Origin: Dyella_B humi
Lineage (GTDB): Bacteria; Pseudomonadota; Gammaproteobacteria; Xanthomonadales; Rhodanobacteraceae
Length of the DNA stretch: 64,000 nucleotides
NCBI RefSeq assembly: GCF_044904605.1
Contig: NZ_JADIKI010000022.1
Coordinates: 310,001 to 374,000, forward strand
Direction: 5' to 3'
Shown: in pieces, positions 27,207 through 35,847 of the stretch
How the letters are laid out: the number at the start of each line of letters is the position of its first letter
Position numbering within the stretch: position 1 is the stretch's first letter
Notes under the pieces: generated by a model
Database searches by the model: none
What the model was told of the DNA's origin: nothing
Seen by the model: the letters and a program-made list of their open reading frames with translations, nothing else
Made by a program: the position numbers and the translations under genes

Positions 27207-27764
27207 TCAAAATTGGTTGACCAGCGTGTAGCTCACCGTTGTGGAGGACGCCGGGTTGCTCTGCGTTCCCTTGTTAATGGCGGTGGTAGCTTTTTCCTTC
27301 CAGTCGAGCTGGATGGTGCAAACAGGAGGGACATTGGTATTGCAATTGATGACGGCGTCGACGGCGGTGGGAATCTGCTGGAAATATTCGGGCGTCCACT
27401 TACTTATGTCGTACGCTGCCATGTCCGATGCCGAGCAATTGCTGCCTCCGGCGCAGTTCGTGGTCGCCGCAAGAGCACTGCTTCCGGTGATGCTGTAGCC
27501 GGACCCGCTGGGCGTTATGGTGACCGACGAGGTGGGCGCCGCGCCTCCATCCCAAAACGCAGGGTTCGCAAGCATGGAGTCGGCCAAGCTGCGTGCTTCG
27601 ATCGCCGCAATCGATTCGGTTTGCGATGTGTGCGTGCCGGCCAGCGCGCTGGCTTGCAAGGCTGCGATGCCGATCAGGCCAATGGAAATGATGACCAGCG
27701 CAACGAGCACTTCCAGAAGGCTGTAACCGCCGTTTCGAACCGATGATTGATGATTCACGGGCAT
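27207..27764 (-). CDS. pilV: Minor pilin PilV
   Basis: 185 residues. Leader and cleavage site RNGGYSLLEVLVALVIISIG (G13-Y14, with E5 of the mature form), then GLIGIAALQASALAGTHTSQTESIAAIEA-type helix. The gene overlaps the fimT end by 10 bases, and an AGGAGG site within fimT precedes its ATG. It should form part of the minor-pilin tip complex. Confidence 0.93.
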   Translation of the reverse strand: MPVNHQSSVRNGGYSLLEVLVALVIISIGLIGIAALQASALAGTHTSQTESIAAIEARSLADSMLANPAFWDGGAAPTSSVTITPSGSGYSITGSSALAATTNCAGGSNCSASDMAAYDISKWTPEYFQQIPTAVDAVINCNTNVPPVCTIQLDWKEKATTAINKGTQSNPASSTTVSYTLVNQF

Positions 27765-28393
27765 TGTGCCCCTCCTCCGTTCGTAGCAGTGCTCTGTGGC
27801 GTATAAGCGGCCATGGTTCCGGACACGCCGATGGACAGACAGCGGATCATGCCGGCGTCGTTAGTGGCGTCGTTGAGAACCAGCCAACCCGTCGGCGGTG
27901 AGGCCGGTGTACTGCCAAGGCTGCCCGTGCCGCCCATGCGATTGAAAGTGAGCGAGGAAACCGTGACGCCCGCATCCGTGGATGAGGACGTGACGGTGTC
28001 GGTGCTCTGGAGCGCATTGTGAATGCGCAGCAAGGTATCGCCATTTTGAGGCTGATAGGACTGTTGATCGACGGTCGTGGAAGTGTCGGTAAAGATGATC
28101 CAGCCGGTATTCCACTGGCTATTGGTGGAGGCGCCGCACGTGGGTACGGAGGCTGCAGGAGTCGGCGAAGGACAGATGGTGACGTTGGTGCCCGAGCGGA
28201 TCGCCGAAGAGCGCGCTATTTCGATATCGGTCTGCAGGTCGTTGATCTCCCCGGACATCCGGTATTGGATGATCATGTTTTTGTACGCGGGGATGGCGTA
28301 AGCCATGATGATCGCCGCGATGGCCAGTACAACCAGCAACTCGATCACACTAAAGCCGCCTGTTGCCATGCGTTGCGCACGCAGCATGCCCAT
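27755..28393 (-). CDS. fimT: Minor pilin FimT (GspH/FimT family)
   Basis: 212 residues with a short leader and ATGGFSVIELLVVLAIAAI (prepilin cleavage before F), then the GspH/FimT body with DIEIARSSAIRSGTNVTICPS, RSSAI being a family signature, and a C-terminal region containing paired cysteines. FimT of Legionella binds DNA during transformation; whether this one does is not known. It is the first gene of the operon; the 241-bp upstream space holds its promoter, which I could not identify with confidence. Confidence 0.92.
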   Translation of the reverse strand: MGMLRAQRMATGGFSVIELLVVLAIAAIIMAYAIPAYKNMIIQYRMSGEINDLQTDIEIARSSAIRSGTNVTICPSPTPAASVPTCGASTNSQWNTGWIIFTDTSTTVDQQSYQPQNGDTLLRIHNALQSTDTVTSSSTDAGVTVSSLTFNRMGGTGSLGSTPASPPTGWLVLNDATNDAGMIRCLSIGVSGTMAAYTPQSTATNGGGAQCP

Positions 28394-28634
28394 GCTTCCC
28401 CCGTTTGGCGCCCGAATCCGATTTGAATGCGTTAACCGGAGACTCCGGTTACCCCTTGCCCATCACAGCCGAAGCAAATTTGCCTGCATTTATCTGCTGG
28501 CAGATAGGTGCATTATCTTGTAGGGGAATTCTGATTCACATTACCGCCCGTCGGCAGAAATTCGCCGCTCGTCGGTGAGATGTTGACCGCCATCAACAAT
28601 TGAGCGAACTGGCCTTGTCGCTGATAACGAGAGG

Positions 28635-29321
28635 TTAGATCTCCGACCACATCCGCAAGAGGTTGTGGTAGCAGCCCGTAAGCCGTATTCGCGAGGTCTC
28701 GTCCGCATTTGTGGCAGTAAGCTGCTGGATGGCATTGTCCAGATCAAACAACATGGTGCGTTGACCATCATCACGCACCATGCTCTGCACCCAGAAGAAA
28801 CATGCTAACCGCGTACCGCGCGTGACGGGATTGACGCGATGCAGGCTGCTGGCGGGGTAGAGGAGCATATCGCCGGCAGGGAGCTTTACGGTCTGGGTGC
28901 CGTAGTTATCTTCGATCAGCAGTTCGCCGCCGTCATAGCTGCTGGGTGGGGTGAGGAATAGCGTCGCGGAGAGGTCGGTGCGGATTTTGTCGGCGGTGCC
29001 GGGGAGCAGGCGGATGGAGCCGTCGACGTGGTTGCCGAAGTGCATGCCGCCTTGGTAGCGGTTGAACATGGGCGGATAGATGCGGTTGGGTAATGCCGCG
29101 CTGATGAACAGTGGGTTTCGTTCTAACGCCGCGACTACGATGTTGCCGAGTTCGATGCCTAGTGGAGAGGCTTCGGCGATTTGCTGGTTTTGTTTGACGT
29201 GGATGCCCTGGTGGCCTGCGGTGACGCGGCCGTCTACCCAGGGGGCGTCAGCCGCGTCGAGGCGCTGGCGGAAGTGGGTGAGTTGGTCGGTAGTGAGTAG
29301 GGCGGGGATGTGGACCAGCAT
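28635..29321 (-). CDS. PKHD-type Fe(II)/2-oxoglutarate hydroxylase, PiuC/YbiX family
   Basis: 228 residues from ATG 29321 (an earlier in-frame ATG at 29402 lies in a repeat and is not credible). The dioxygenase facial triad is visible: H98 and D100 in FGNHVDGSI, H161 in SSLHRVNPV, and the 2-oxoglutarate arginine R169. It ends in the family tail YHNLLRMWSEI. E. coli YbiX is encoded beside the catecholate receptor Fiu; the same pairing is found here with the TonB receptor 87 bp upstream. The substrate of the family is not established, but the linkage to iron uptake is conserved. Confidence 0.92.
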   Translation of the reverse strand: MLVHIPALLTTDQLTHFRQRLDAADAPWVDGRVTAGHQGIHVKQNQQIAEASPLGIELGNIVVAALERNPLFISAALPNRIYPPMFNRYQGGMHFGNHVDGSIRLLPGTADKIRTDLSATLFLTPPSSYDGGELLIEDNYGTQTVKLPAGDMLLYPASSLHRVNPVTRGTRLACFFWVQSMVRDDGQRTMLFDLDNAIQQLTATNADETSRIRLTGCYHNLLRMWSEI

Positions 29322-29362
29322 GGTGAGCGTGTTCGCAATGTGTTGGTTGTGGCGAGTGTGAC

Positions 29363-29397
29363 CCCTCACCCCAACCCTCTCCCCGGAGGGGAGAGGG
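29363..29397. repeat. CCCTCTCCCC hairpin, family 2
   Basis: Perfect 10-base arms CCCTCTCCCC (29375-29384) and GGGGAGAGGG (29388-29397), preceded by CCCTCACCCCAA. It sits between the receptor and hydroxylase genes and may reduce read-through. Confidence 0.85.
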
Positions 29398-29408
29398 AGC
29401 ATGCCTCG

Positions 29409-31583
29409 CTAGAACTTATAGGTAAACGTCGCCAACGCCGTGCGACCGATGCCGGGTACGGCACGTCCACCATCGGAGGGAATCACCGCATCGAAATATC
29501 GTTTGTTAGTGAAGTTCAACACGTTGAGCCGAATGTCATAGCGCGGTTGATGATACGCCACGGTAGCGTCCCAGCGCGTGTAGCCGCCTACGCTTACATA
29601 GTTGTTGTTTGCCGCGTAGCGTTGCGACATATAGGTGGGGCCGCCGCCGGCTTCCCAGTGTTCGGCAAAGGTGTAGGTGCTCCAGGTAGTGAAGGTGTTG
29701 CGCGGTGTGTTGGCGGGCACGTTGCCCTGGGTGCCGTCGAGTGCCTTCACGATTCTGCCATTCATGTGGCTGTAGCCGGAGAAGATCTGCCAGTTTTTGG
29801 TGAGATGGCCGACCAAGCCAAGTTCGGCGCCGCGCACGCGGATGTTGCCGTCCAGTGTGTATTCGCCTGATGAGGTTTGCGTGCGCGCGTTGGTTTGCTC
29901 TAGCTTGTACAGCGAGGCATTGATCGCCAGCATGTCGTCAAGCAGATTCCATTTGCCGCCGATTTCGTAGGAGCGGTTTTTCGATGGTGCGAGGTTTTGC
30001 GTGCCACTGGTCAGTGTGAGTTGTTCTAGCACCGGATTAAATGATGTGCCGTACGACGCATAGTAGGATTGCTTTTCGCTCGGTTGATAGATCACGCCAC
30101 CGCGCACACTGGTGAAATACACCGTTTGCTGCGCATAAGCCGGTGCCGAGATGGTGTTGCTGATATGCGCATCGAAGCGATCGCGTCGCACACCGGCGAC
30201 CACCATCCATTGGTCGTTGAACTTGATCGTGTCATTGGCGTAGACCGCCGCTGTCTTGCCAGTCGATTGTGCGTAGTTGCCCACTGTCGTGGTGACGTTG
30301 GCGGGTGTCGCTTCGTATACGGGATCGAGCAACGAAATGAGCGGCAGGCCATTACGCGTGTAGGTCTGGTTGTTGTAGGTTTCGCGCGCCAGTTCCACGC
30401 CGGTGATCAGCGTGTGTTGCCAGCTTCCCGTATCGAACTTGGTGACGAGGTCGGTCTGGCTGTCCAGCAGTTTGTCGTGGATGACGCGGTCGTGGCTTGC
30501 GAGCTGCGCGTACAGATACTGCAACGGCAGGTTGGTCGGGTTGCCGAGTGTCTTGTTGAGCGTTACACCGCTGGCAGTGACGATGCTGTTGGCAGCGGTT
30601 TCGCGCGCATCGGTTTTGTATTGGCTGTATTGCAGCTGCGTGCGCAGATTTACGTTCTCCGAGAACACATGTTCCAGGCGCGCGTTGAATTCGTCGATGC
30701 TCTGGATGGTGCGATCGTCAGTAAGGCCGTACCAGTTTTTAGGGTTCATCTGCGCTGGGCGGCCGTTGATGGGCGGCAGACCATAGTCGGGCGTGTCGTG
30801 GTTGTGCTGGATCAGGGCCGATAGCGTGATCTGCGTCGGTGTGCCGATGCCGAAGCGCAGCGACGGTGCGATGCCGCCATCGCGATTGTTGAGTACATCG
30901 CGTGTGGAATGCATGTCCTGGCCGTAGATGTTCAGGCGCGCAGCAGCAGTGTCGGACAGGGGCTGGTTGATGTCGCCGGTCATGCGATAGCGATCATTGG
31001 TGCCTATCGTGGCGCTTACGGTGCCGAAGGCTTTCAGTTCCGGCTCCTTGGTCACCTGGTTGATCACGCCGCCGGTGGAGCCGCGGCCGAACAGCATGGA
31101 GGAAGGCCCTTTCAGTACTTCAACCGCGTCCAGGTCGAACACGTCGCGATAGTACTGGCCGGGATCGCGGAAGCCGTCCAGATAGATGTCGGTGCGTGCG
31201 GTGAAGCCACGCAGGTTGATGTTGTTGCCGATCTGGCCGCCTTCCGCTGCGCCGATGGTGATGCCCGGTACATTGCGCAGAGCATCCTGCAGCGAGGTGG
31301 CGCCCTGCGCATCGAGCAGATCGCGGTTCACCACCACGACCGTTTGCGGGATATCGCGCAGCGAGGTCGGCACTTTGGCGCCGACGGTGGATGTGTCGGT
31401 GGTGTAGTCGTTGCCGAGCACGCTGCCGGTGACGTGCACCGAGTTCAGCGTTTTCGGCTTGGATGGCGTTGTTGGCGTGTCATCGCTTGAAGAAGCGGAG
31501 GTCTGTGCGTGTGCGACGGCGGGCAGGGCGAGCGCAAGCAGCAGGGCGGTTTGCAGCGGGGAGGTGCGGAAATTGGCGGGCAT
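29409..31583 (-). CDS. TonB-dependent siderophore receptor (Fiu-like)
   Basis: 724 residues from ATG 31583, giving a normal signal peptide (cut after AVAHA). It has a TonB-box-like region, a plug domain (LRDIPQTVVVVNRDLLDAQGA, VLKGPSSMLFGRGSTGGVIN) and a 22-strand barrel ending in the aromatic terminus FTYKF. It should import ferric siderophores, probably of catecholate type given the adjacent PiuC/YbiX gene. The start at 31715 is unlikely because a Fur-box-like sequence overlaps that codon, which places transcription start nearby and leaves about 120 bp of leader. Confidence 0.93.
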   Translation of the reverse strand: MPANFRTSPLQTALLLALALPAVAHAQTSASSSDDTPTTPSKPKTLNSVHVTGSVLGNDYTTDTSTVGAKVPTSLRDIPQTVVVVNRDLLDAQGATSLQDALRNVPGITIGAAEGGQIGNNINLRGFTARTDIYLDGFRDPGQYYRDVFDLDAVEVLKGPSSMLFGRGSTGGVINQVTKEPELKAFGTVSATIGTNDRYRMTGDINQPLSDTAAARLNIYGQDMHSTRDVLNNRDGGIAPSLRFGIGTPTQITLSALIQHNHDTPDYGLPPINGRPAQMNPKNWYGLTDDRTIQSIDEFNARLEHVFSENVNLRTQLQYSQYKTDARETAANSIVTASGVTLNKTLGNPTNLPLQYLYAQLASHDRVIHDKLLDSQTDLVTKFDTGSWQHTLITGVELARETYNNQTYTRNGLPLISLLDPVYEATPANVTTTVGNYAQSTGKTAAVYANDTIKFNDQWMVVAGVRRDRFDAHISNTISAPAYAQQTVYFTSVRGGVIYQPSEKQSYYASYGTSFNPVLEQLTLTSGTQNLAPSKNRSYEIGGKWNLLDDMLAINASLYKLEQTNARTQTSSGEYTLDGNIRVRGAELGLVGHLTKNWQIFSGYSHMNGRIVKALDGTQGNVPANTPRNTFTTWSTYTFAEHWEAGGGPTYMSQRYAANNNYVSVGGYTRWDATVAYHQPRYDIRLNVLNFTNKRYFDAVIPSDGGRAVPGIGRTALATFTYKF

Positions 31584-31702
31584 GGGCAACGATGTCGGCA
31601 AGTGGGAAGGGCAGAACGGGTGTTTAGCTGGCTGCTTGGCCGCGTCGCTGCGGTGTTTTTGCGACGCCCCAATCCCGCTTGCTGCCTCAACCGGCATTCT
31701 GT

Positions 31703-31723
31703 AAATGCGAATCATTTTTATTC
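31703..31723. promoter_or_regulatory. Probable Fur box upstream of the siderophore receptor
   Basis: AAATGCGAATCATTTTTATT resembles Fur sites of gammaproteobacteria (AATGATAATCATT core; AATGCGAATCATT matches 12 of 13). The location, about 120 bp upstream of the receptor start, fits iron repression. Confidence 0.75.
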
Positions 31724-31864
31724 TTACATGCCGTTACAAAGTTGTGAAGCCCTAGGTTTCTCCCTCGTCAGAGGCGGGTGTCTTCGCGATGAAGACTGCA
31801 AATATCCGGTGCTTAAAGGAAATCAGCCGGCATTTGAGTCGCTGTTGCTAGAAGTGACGGACGA

Positions 31865-31909
31865 CAAAAAGCCAGAACCCCGGCTACGCGCGGTAACCGG
31901 GGCTCCTGG
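31865..31909 (-). terminator. Rho-independent terminator of the solute-binding protein gene
   Basis: Read leftward, a long imperfect stem CCAGGAGCCCCGG / CCGGGGTTCTGG is followed by CTTTTT. It starts 10 bases after the stop codon. Confidence 0.8.
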
Positions 31910-31919
31910 GCGTACACGC

Positions 31920-32762
31920 TTATTGGGTCAACTGCACCCAATCCGGGTGGTGGATCCAGAAATCCTCGCGGGACCGAATCCAGCCGGACGCCTGCTGGTA
32001 AATCAGCCAGGCGTTGATCACATCGAGCAGGTCGCCATCGTTTCGGCGTACGGCGAAGCCGTGTGCCGTTCTGCCATACGTTTGCACGTTAAGCGTGTGC
32101 AGTTGGTTCGGATAGGTCTTCGCCAAGGCGGTGGGCACCGGTTCCTCGGCGATGAATCCGTCGAGCTTGCCCTCGCGCAGGTTCTTGATAGCCTGCATTT
32201 CGTCCTGAATCTCCACCACTTTGCTCTGCCCAAAGTATTCCTTGGTGGTGGCTGCGGTGACCGTCCCTGACAACACGCCGATGGTGTGCGAGCTGCCGCT
32301 CTGCAGCTTGGTCACGTCATCACTGCCGATCGCCTGCCGATTGACCACCAAGCCCAGTGCATAGTCGCCATAGGGATGGCTGAATTTCAGCAGCAGTGCG
32401 CGTTGTGGCGTGATGCTTAGGCCCGAAGCCAGAATGTCGAAACGGTGCGCGCGCAGATCCTCTATACCGCTCTGCCAAGAAGCGGGAACGAGATCGAGCT
32501 TCCATCCCATGTCCTGCGCAAGCTGCCTGAGCAGGTCGACTTCCAGGCCGCTCCACTGGCCGTTGCTATCGCGAAAAACCCAGGGCGCGTTGACGGCTAC
32601 GCCGACTTTCAGAACACCGTTCTTTCGAATAACGGCCAGGCTGCCTTCCGATTGAGTGGCTGCATCGATGGCGTTGGAAGCCAGGGCCATGCCGGGAAGT
32701 TGAAAAAGGCATGCAACCACAATGAGCAACATCAACCGCCGTACTGCACCGAGTGAGTTCAT
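31920..32762 (-). CDS. Periplasmic solute-binding protein, family 3 (amino-acid type)
   Basis: 280 residues from ATG 32762, with signal peptide (cut after MALA). It is a bilobed family-3 binding protein: VLKVGVAVNAPWVFRD, GLEVDLLRQLAQDMGWKLDLVPASW, FDILASGLSITPQRAL, GVLSGTVTA and GFIAEEPVPTA are the canonical segments. Such proteins normally feed an ABC permease, but no permease or ATPase gene is adjacent. It may share a distant transporter, or be a cyclohexadienyl-dehydratase-like enzyme, as some orphan members are. Confidence 0.85.
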   Translation of the reverse strand: MNSLGAVRRLMLLIVVACLFQLPGMALASNAIDAATQSEGSLAVIRKNGVLKVGVAVNAPWVFRDSNGQWSGLEVDLLRQLAQDMGWKLDLVPASWQSGIEDLRAHRFDILASGLSITPQRALLLKFSHPYGDYALGLVVNRQAIGSDDVTKLQSGSSHTIGVLSGTVTAATTKEYFGQSKVVEIQDEMQAIKNLREGKLDGFIAEEPVPTALAKTYPNQLHTLNVQTYGRTAHGFAVRRNDGDLLDVINAWLIYQQASGWIRSREDFWIHHPDWVQLTQ

Positions 32763-32936
32763 AACTGTTCTCGCAATGGTGGGTAGAAAGTCGAATAGCA
32801 GCTTGATAATCGAGCGACGAGCGATCGAACGCAAGCATGGTGCGTCACGCTTTGTTGTCAGTTCCCCGAGCGATGGCAACTTCTTTCACATAGCGACTAC
32901 ATTGCCATCGTCAACGCGAGTTGATGGCGAACAAAG

Positions 32937-32969
32937 AAAAAAGCCTCGCACTTGCGTGCGAGGCTTTTT
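32937..32969 (-). terminator. Rho-independent terminator of the M13 peptidase gene
   Basis: Perfect stem GCCTCGCAC/GTGCGAGGC with a 4-base loop, flanked by A6 and T5 runs, so it can act in both directions. Confidence 0.92.
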
Positions 32970-32995
32970 GTTTTCGACTTCAGTAAAAGCGCGAC

Positions 32996-35119
32996 TTACC
33001 AGATCTTCACCTGCTTGTCGCCGTCGCGAACCATCGTGTCGCCGGTCTTGCACTGGAACGCCTGAGCGAAGGCCGTCATGTTCGACGGCGCACCGATGGC
33101 GCGCAGCGAAGCGGGGGCGTGCGGATCGATGTTGAGGTACAGCTCCGCCTGCTTCTGGCGGGTGTTGTTGCGCCACACGCGCGCCCAGCTCAGGAAGTAA
33201 CGCTGATCCTGCGTATAGCCGTCGATCTTTTGCTGCGCTTCGGCGCCGTTCTTCTTCAAGGCATCCTGCAGCGCATCGTAAGCCACGTTCAGGCCACCGA
33301 GGTCGGCGATGTTTTCGCCCAGGGTCAGCTCGCCGTTGACGTGCAGGTCCGGCTTATCCTTGATCGGCGCGTAGCCATTGAACTGATCGACCAGCTTGCC
33401 GGTGCGAGCCTTGAACTGCGCCTTGTCCTGCGCCGTCCACCAGTCGGCCTTGTTGCCGTCGCCGTCGAACTGTGCGCCCTGGTCGTCGAAGCCGTGGCTG
33501 GATTCGTGACCGATCACCGCGCCGATGCCGCCGTAGTTGATCGCGTCGTCGCCGTTGGCATAGAAGAACGGCGGCTGCAGGATCGCGGCCGGGAAGTTGA
33601 TGGTGTTGGTGCTGGGGTCGTAGTATGCGTTGACGGTTTGCGGCGTCATGCCCCATTCGGTGCGGTCGGTAGGCTTGCCGATGTGACCGATATCCCACTG
33701 ATAGTTGAACTTGGCGGCCGCCAGCAGATCGCCGTAGTAGTCGCCCTGCTTGATCTCCAGGCCGTCCCAGCTACGCCAATGATCCGGATAGCCGATCTTG
33801 GGCAGGAACTTGTTCCACTTATCCAGCGCCTTCTGCTTGGTGGCATCGCTCATCCAATCCAACTGGGCAATGCGATCTTTCAGCGCTTCGCGTACATTGG
33901 TGACCAGTTCCTGCGCGCGCTGCTTGGCTTCCGGCGTGAATTCCTTGGCCACGTACAGCTGACCGAGCGCTTCACCCATGGAGCCGTTGACGGCGCCGAG
34001 CACGCGCTTCCACAGCGGCTTCTGCTCAGGCTGGCCGGACAGCGTCTTGCCGTAGAAATCGAAGCGATTGTCCTGGAAGGCGGTGCTCAGGTACGCCGAG
34101 GCATCGCTGATAGTGTGGAAGCGCAGATACGCTTGCCACTGCGCGATCGGCGCGCTGGCCAGCTGCTTGTCGAACGCGGCGAAGAACTTCGGCTGCGACA
34201 GCGAGAAGCCCTTGTCGATGGTCACTCCCTGCGCCTTGAAGAAATCCTGCCAGTTGAAGTGCGGGGTGAGCTTGTCCGCGTCGGCCACGCTCACGAAGTG
34301 GTACTGGTTGTCCAGATCGCGCATCTGCGTGGGCGAGAGCGAGGCGCCGGCCAGCTTGGTCTCGAACGCGAACACGTCGTCGGCCTGCTTTTTGGCGTCG
34401 GCTTCCGACACGCCGGTCAGCTCCAGCGACTTGGCGATGTAGCCCTTGTAGGCCTCACGAATCTCGGCGTATTTCGGATCGGTGTAGTAATCGCGCGTGG
34501 GCAGCCCCAGACCCGACTGGTTGGCGAAGCCGATCTGGATCTTGGCATCCTTGAAGTCGGCGCCGGAGCCGAAGTTGAACACCTGCTGGTCGCCTTCGGC
34601 GAAGCGGTCGGTGATGTACTTGGCGACGTCCTTGGACGTTTTCAGCGCGGCGATCTGATCGAGCTGCGGCTTGATCGGGTCGTAGCCGAGCTTGTTGACG
34701 GCGTCTTGGTCCATGCCGGCCTGGTACAGATAGCCGATCTTCTGCTCGATCGATCCCGGCTTGGCCTGGGCGGCGTTTTTGGCGGCGTCGTCGACCAAAT
34801 CGTGCTGCGTGTTGAGGCTCTTTTCGGCCAATGCATCGAACGCGCCCCAACGGGTGCGATCCTGCGGAATCGGGTTGGCGGCGATCCACTTGGCGTTGAC
34901 GAAGCCGTTGAAGTCCTGGCAAGCATTGATGCTGCTATCCAGCTCGCTCGTGTCGAACACGCTGACGGGCTTGGCGCTGGCGGTGGTGGCCGCCGCGGCC
35001 GGCGCGCTGGAGGACGGGGCCGGGGCGGGTACCGGGGCTTGTTCCTGCTTGCCGCACGCGGCCAGGGCAAAGGTGACGCTCGCAGTAAGCAGCAGCGGCT
35101 TCAAATGCTTGTAGGTCAT
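32996..35119 (-). CDS. M13-family zinc metallopeptidase lipoprotein (neprilysin/PepO-like)
   Basis: 707 residues from ATG 35119, preceded by GAGGGATATAC. The signal peptide ends in a lipobox LAAC (C22), followed by a Pro/Ala-rich spacer. M13 motifs are present: NAYYDPSTNTI, zinc site HESSHGFDDQG (about residue 540), and GENIADLGG with the third ligand glutamate. The CxxDF start of the M13 body (NACQDFNGFVNAKW) is also conserved. It should cleave short peptides in the periplasm. It is a single-gene unit with its own terminator. Confidence 0.94.
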   Translation of the reverse strand: MTYKHLKPLLLTASVTFALAACGKQEQAPVPAPAPSSSAPAAAATTASAKPVSVFDTSELDSSINACQDFNGFVNAKWIAANPIPQDRTRWGAFDALAEKSLNTQHDLVDDAAKNAAQAKPGSIEQKIGYLYQAGMDQDAVNKLGYDPIKPQLDQIAALKTSKDVAKYITDRFAEGDQQVFNFGSGADFKDAKIQIGFANQSGLGLPTRDYYTDPKYAEIREAYKGYIAKSLELTGVSEADAKKQADDVFAFETKLAGASLSPTQMRDLDNQYHFVSVADADKLTPHFNWQDFFKAQGVTIDKGFSLSQPKFFAAFDKQLASAPIAQWQAYLRFHTISDASAYLSTAFQDNRFDFYGKTLSGQPEQKPLWKRVLGAVNGSMGEALGQLYVAKEFTPEAKQRAQELVTNVREALKDRIAQLDWMSDATKQKALDKWNKFLPKIGYPDHWRSWDGLEIKQGDYYGDLLAAAKFNYQWDIGHIGKPTDRTEWGMTPQTVNAYYDPSTNTINFPAAILQPPFFYANGDDAINYGGIGAVIGHESSHGFDDQGAQFDGDGNKADWWTAQDKAQFKARTGKLVDQFNGYAPIKDKPDLHVNGELTLGENIADLGGLNVAYDALQDALKKNGAEAQQKIDGYTQDQRYFLSWARVWRNNTRQKQAELYLNIDPHAPASLRAIGAPSNMTAFAQAFQCKTGDTMVRDGDKQVKIW

Positions 35120-35847
35120 GTATATCCCTCTGGTAGATGTCAGTGATTCGCCCGCAGGCGCTCCCACGTGATGCTGGCCGCGCGACAGGCGTCGCCGATT
35201 CGCGGCCATGACCCGCCACGCTAGGCCATAGGTCATGGTGGACACAGTGTCAAAGGTCAGGGGTAGGGTGTAGGCACTTCCAGTGGCTGTTTGTGCGTTG
35301 CCGTCCAAGCCGCTGTCCCTTTTTGGGGCAGCTTTGCCCTGGCTTGATTGCCAAGCGGCAGGTGTCTACGCGTGCTTAACCGCTGCTTCTTTGCCCAATG
35401 CGGCCGCCGAGCAAATCACTGCTGCTATTCGCCTCCCTCGCAATGGTGGACATATCAATCACGACGAGATGCTTATGCGCATCGGTGCGCTCGGCGGTGT
35501 TGTTCATTCCGTTCATAGCGCAGGCAATCCGCCCGGCTGCTGCGTTTGGGAGCAAGAGCACCTGGTGTGCGTAAACTGAGCGATGCGTTGCCAGGGCGCG
35601 ATATCGCCCGGCGCACTACGTGCCGCGCGAGCGGATTCGGAAGCCTTGGTTGAAACACTCGAAGAAGTTGTGACCGCCGAATGTCATCCGGCCGGCGGCC
35701 ACAGCGCTGAAAATTGCGACGCGTGCTTCAAACGCGAATTCGGTGCGTCGGTCGCAGGGTTGTTATAAGGCTGTCATCGCGGCTGAGTAAGGTTTCGGGT
35801 TATCACGCTGAGGGGAGCGTGCCCATTGACCGTCACCGGAGACTGCC
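35120..35847. other. 728-bp intergenic region, no supported gene
   Basis: This lies between the divergent M13 peptidase and acid phosphatase genes. Two short rightward reading frames (35283-35579 and 35583-35768) have no recognisable protein features, no good ribosome sites and unusual composition, so I do not call them. A CTGTCAT half-site occurs at 35771. Confidence 0.55.

Noticed and set aside
28447..28452. GGTTAC (GTAACC on the leftward strand) upstream of fimT as a possible sigma-F promoter
   Set aside because: The bases 16 positions on read GCAT instead of CGAA.
33119..35146. 675-codon frame antisense to the M13 peptidase
   Set aside because: A long antisense open frame is expected in GC-rich codon use; its translation is repetitive and has no domain features.
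35283..35768. Two short rightward reading frames (98 and 61 codons) in the 728-bp gap before the acid phosphatase gene
   Set aside because: No recognisable domain, no proper ribosome site, and the composition looks like non-coding GC-rich DNA.
35771..35777. CTGTCAT half-site upstream of the acid phosphatase gene, suggestive of a Pho box
   Set aside because: The second half-site 11 bp on does not match (GCTGAGT), so only one half of the PhoB consensus is present.
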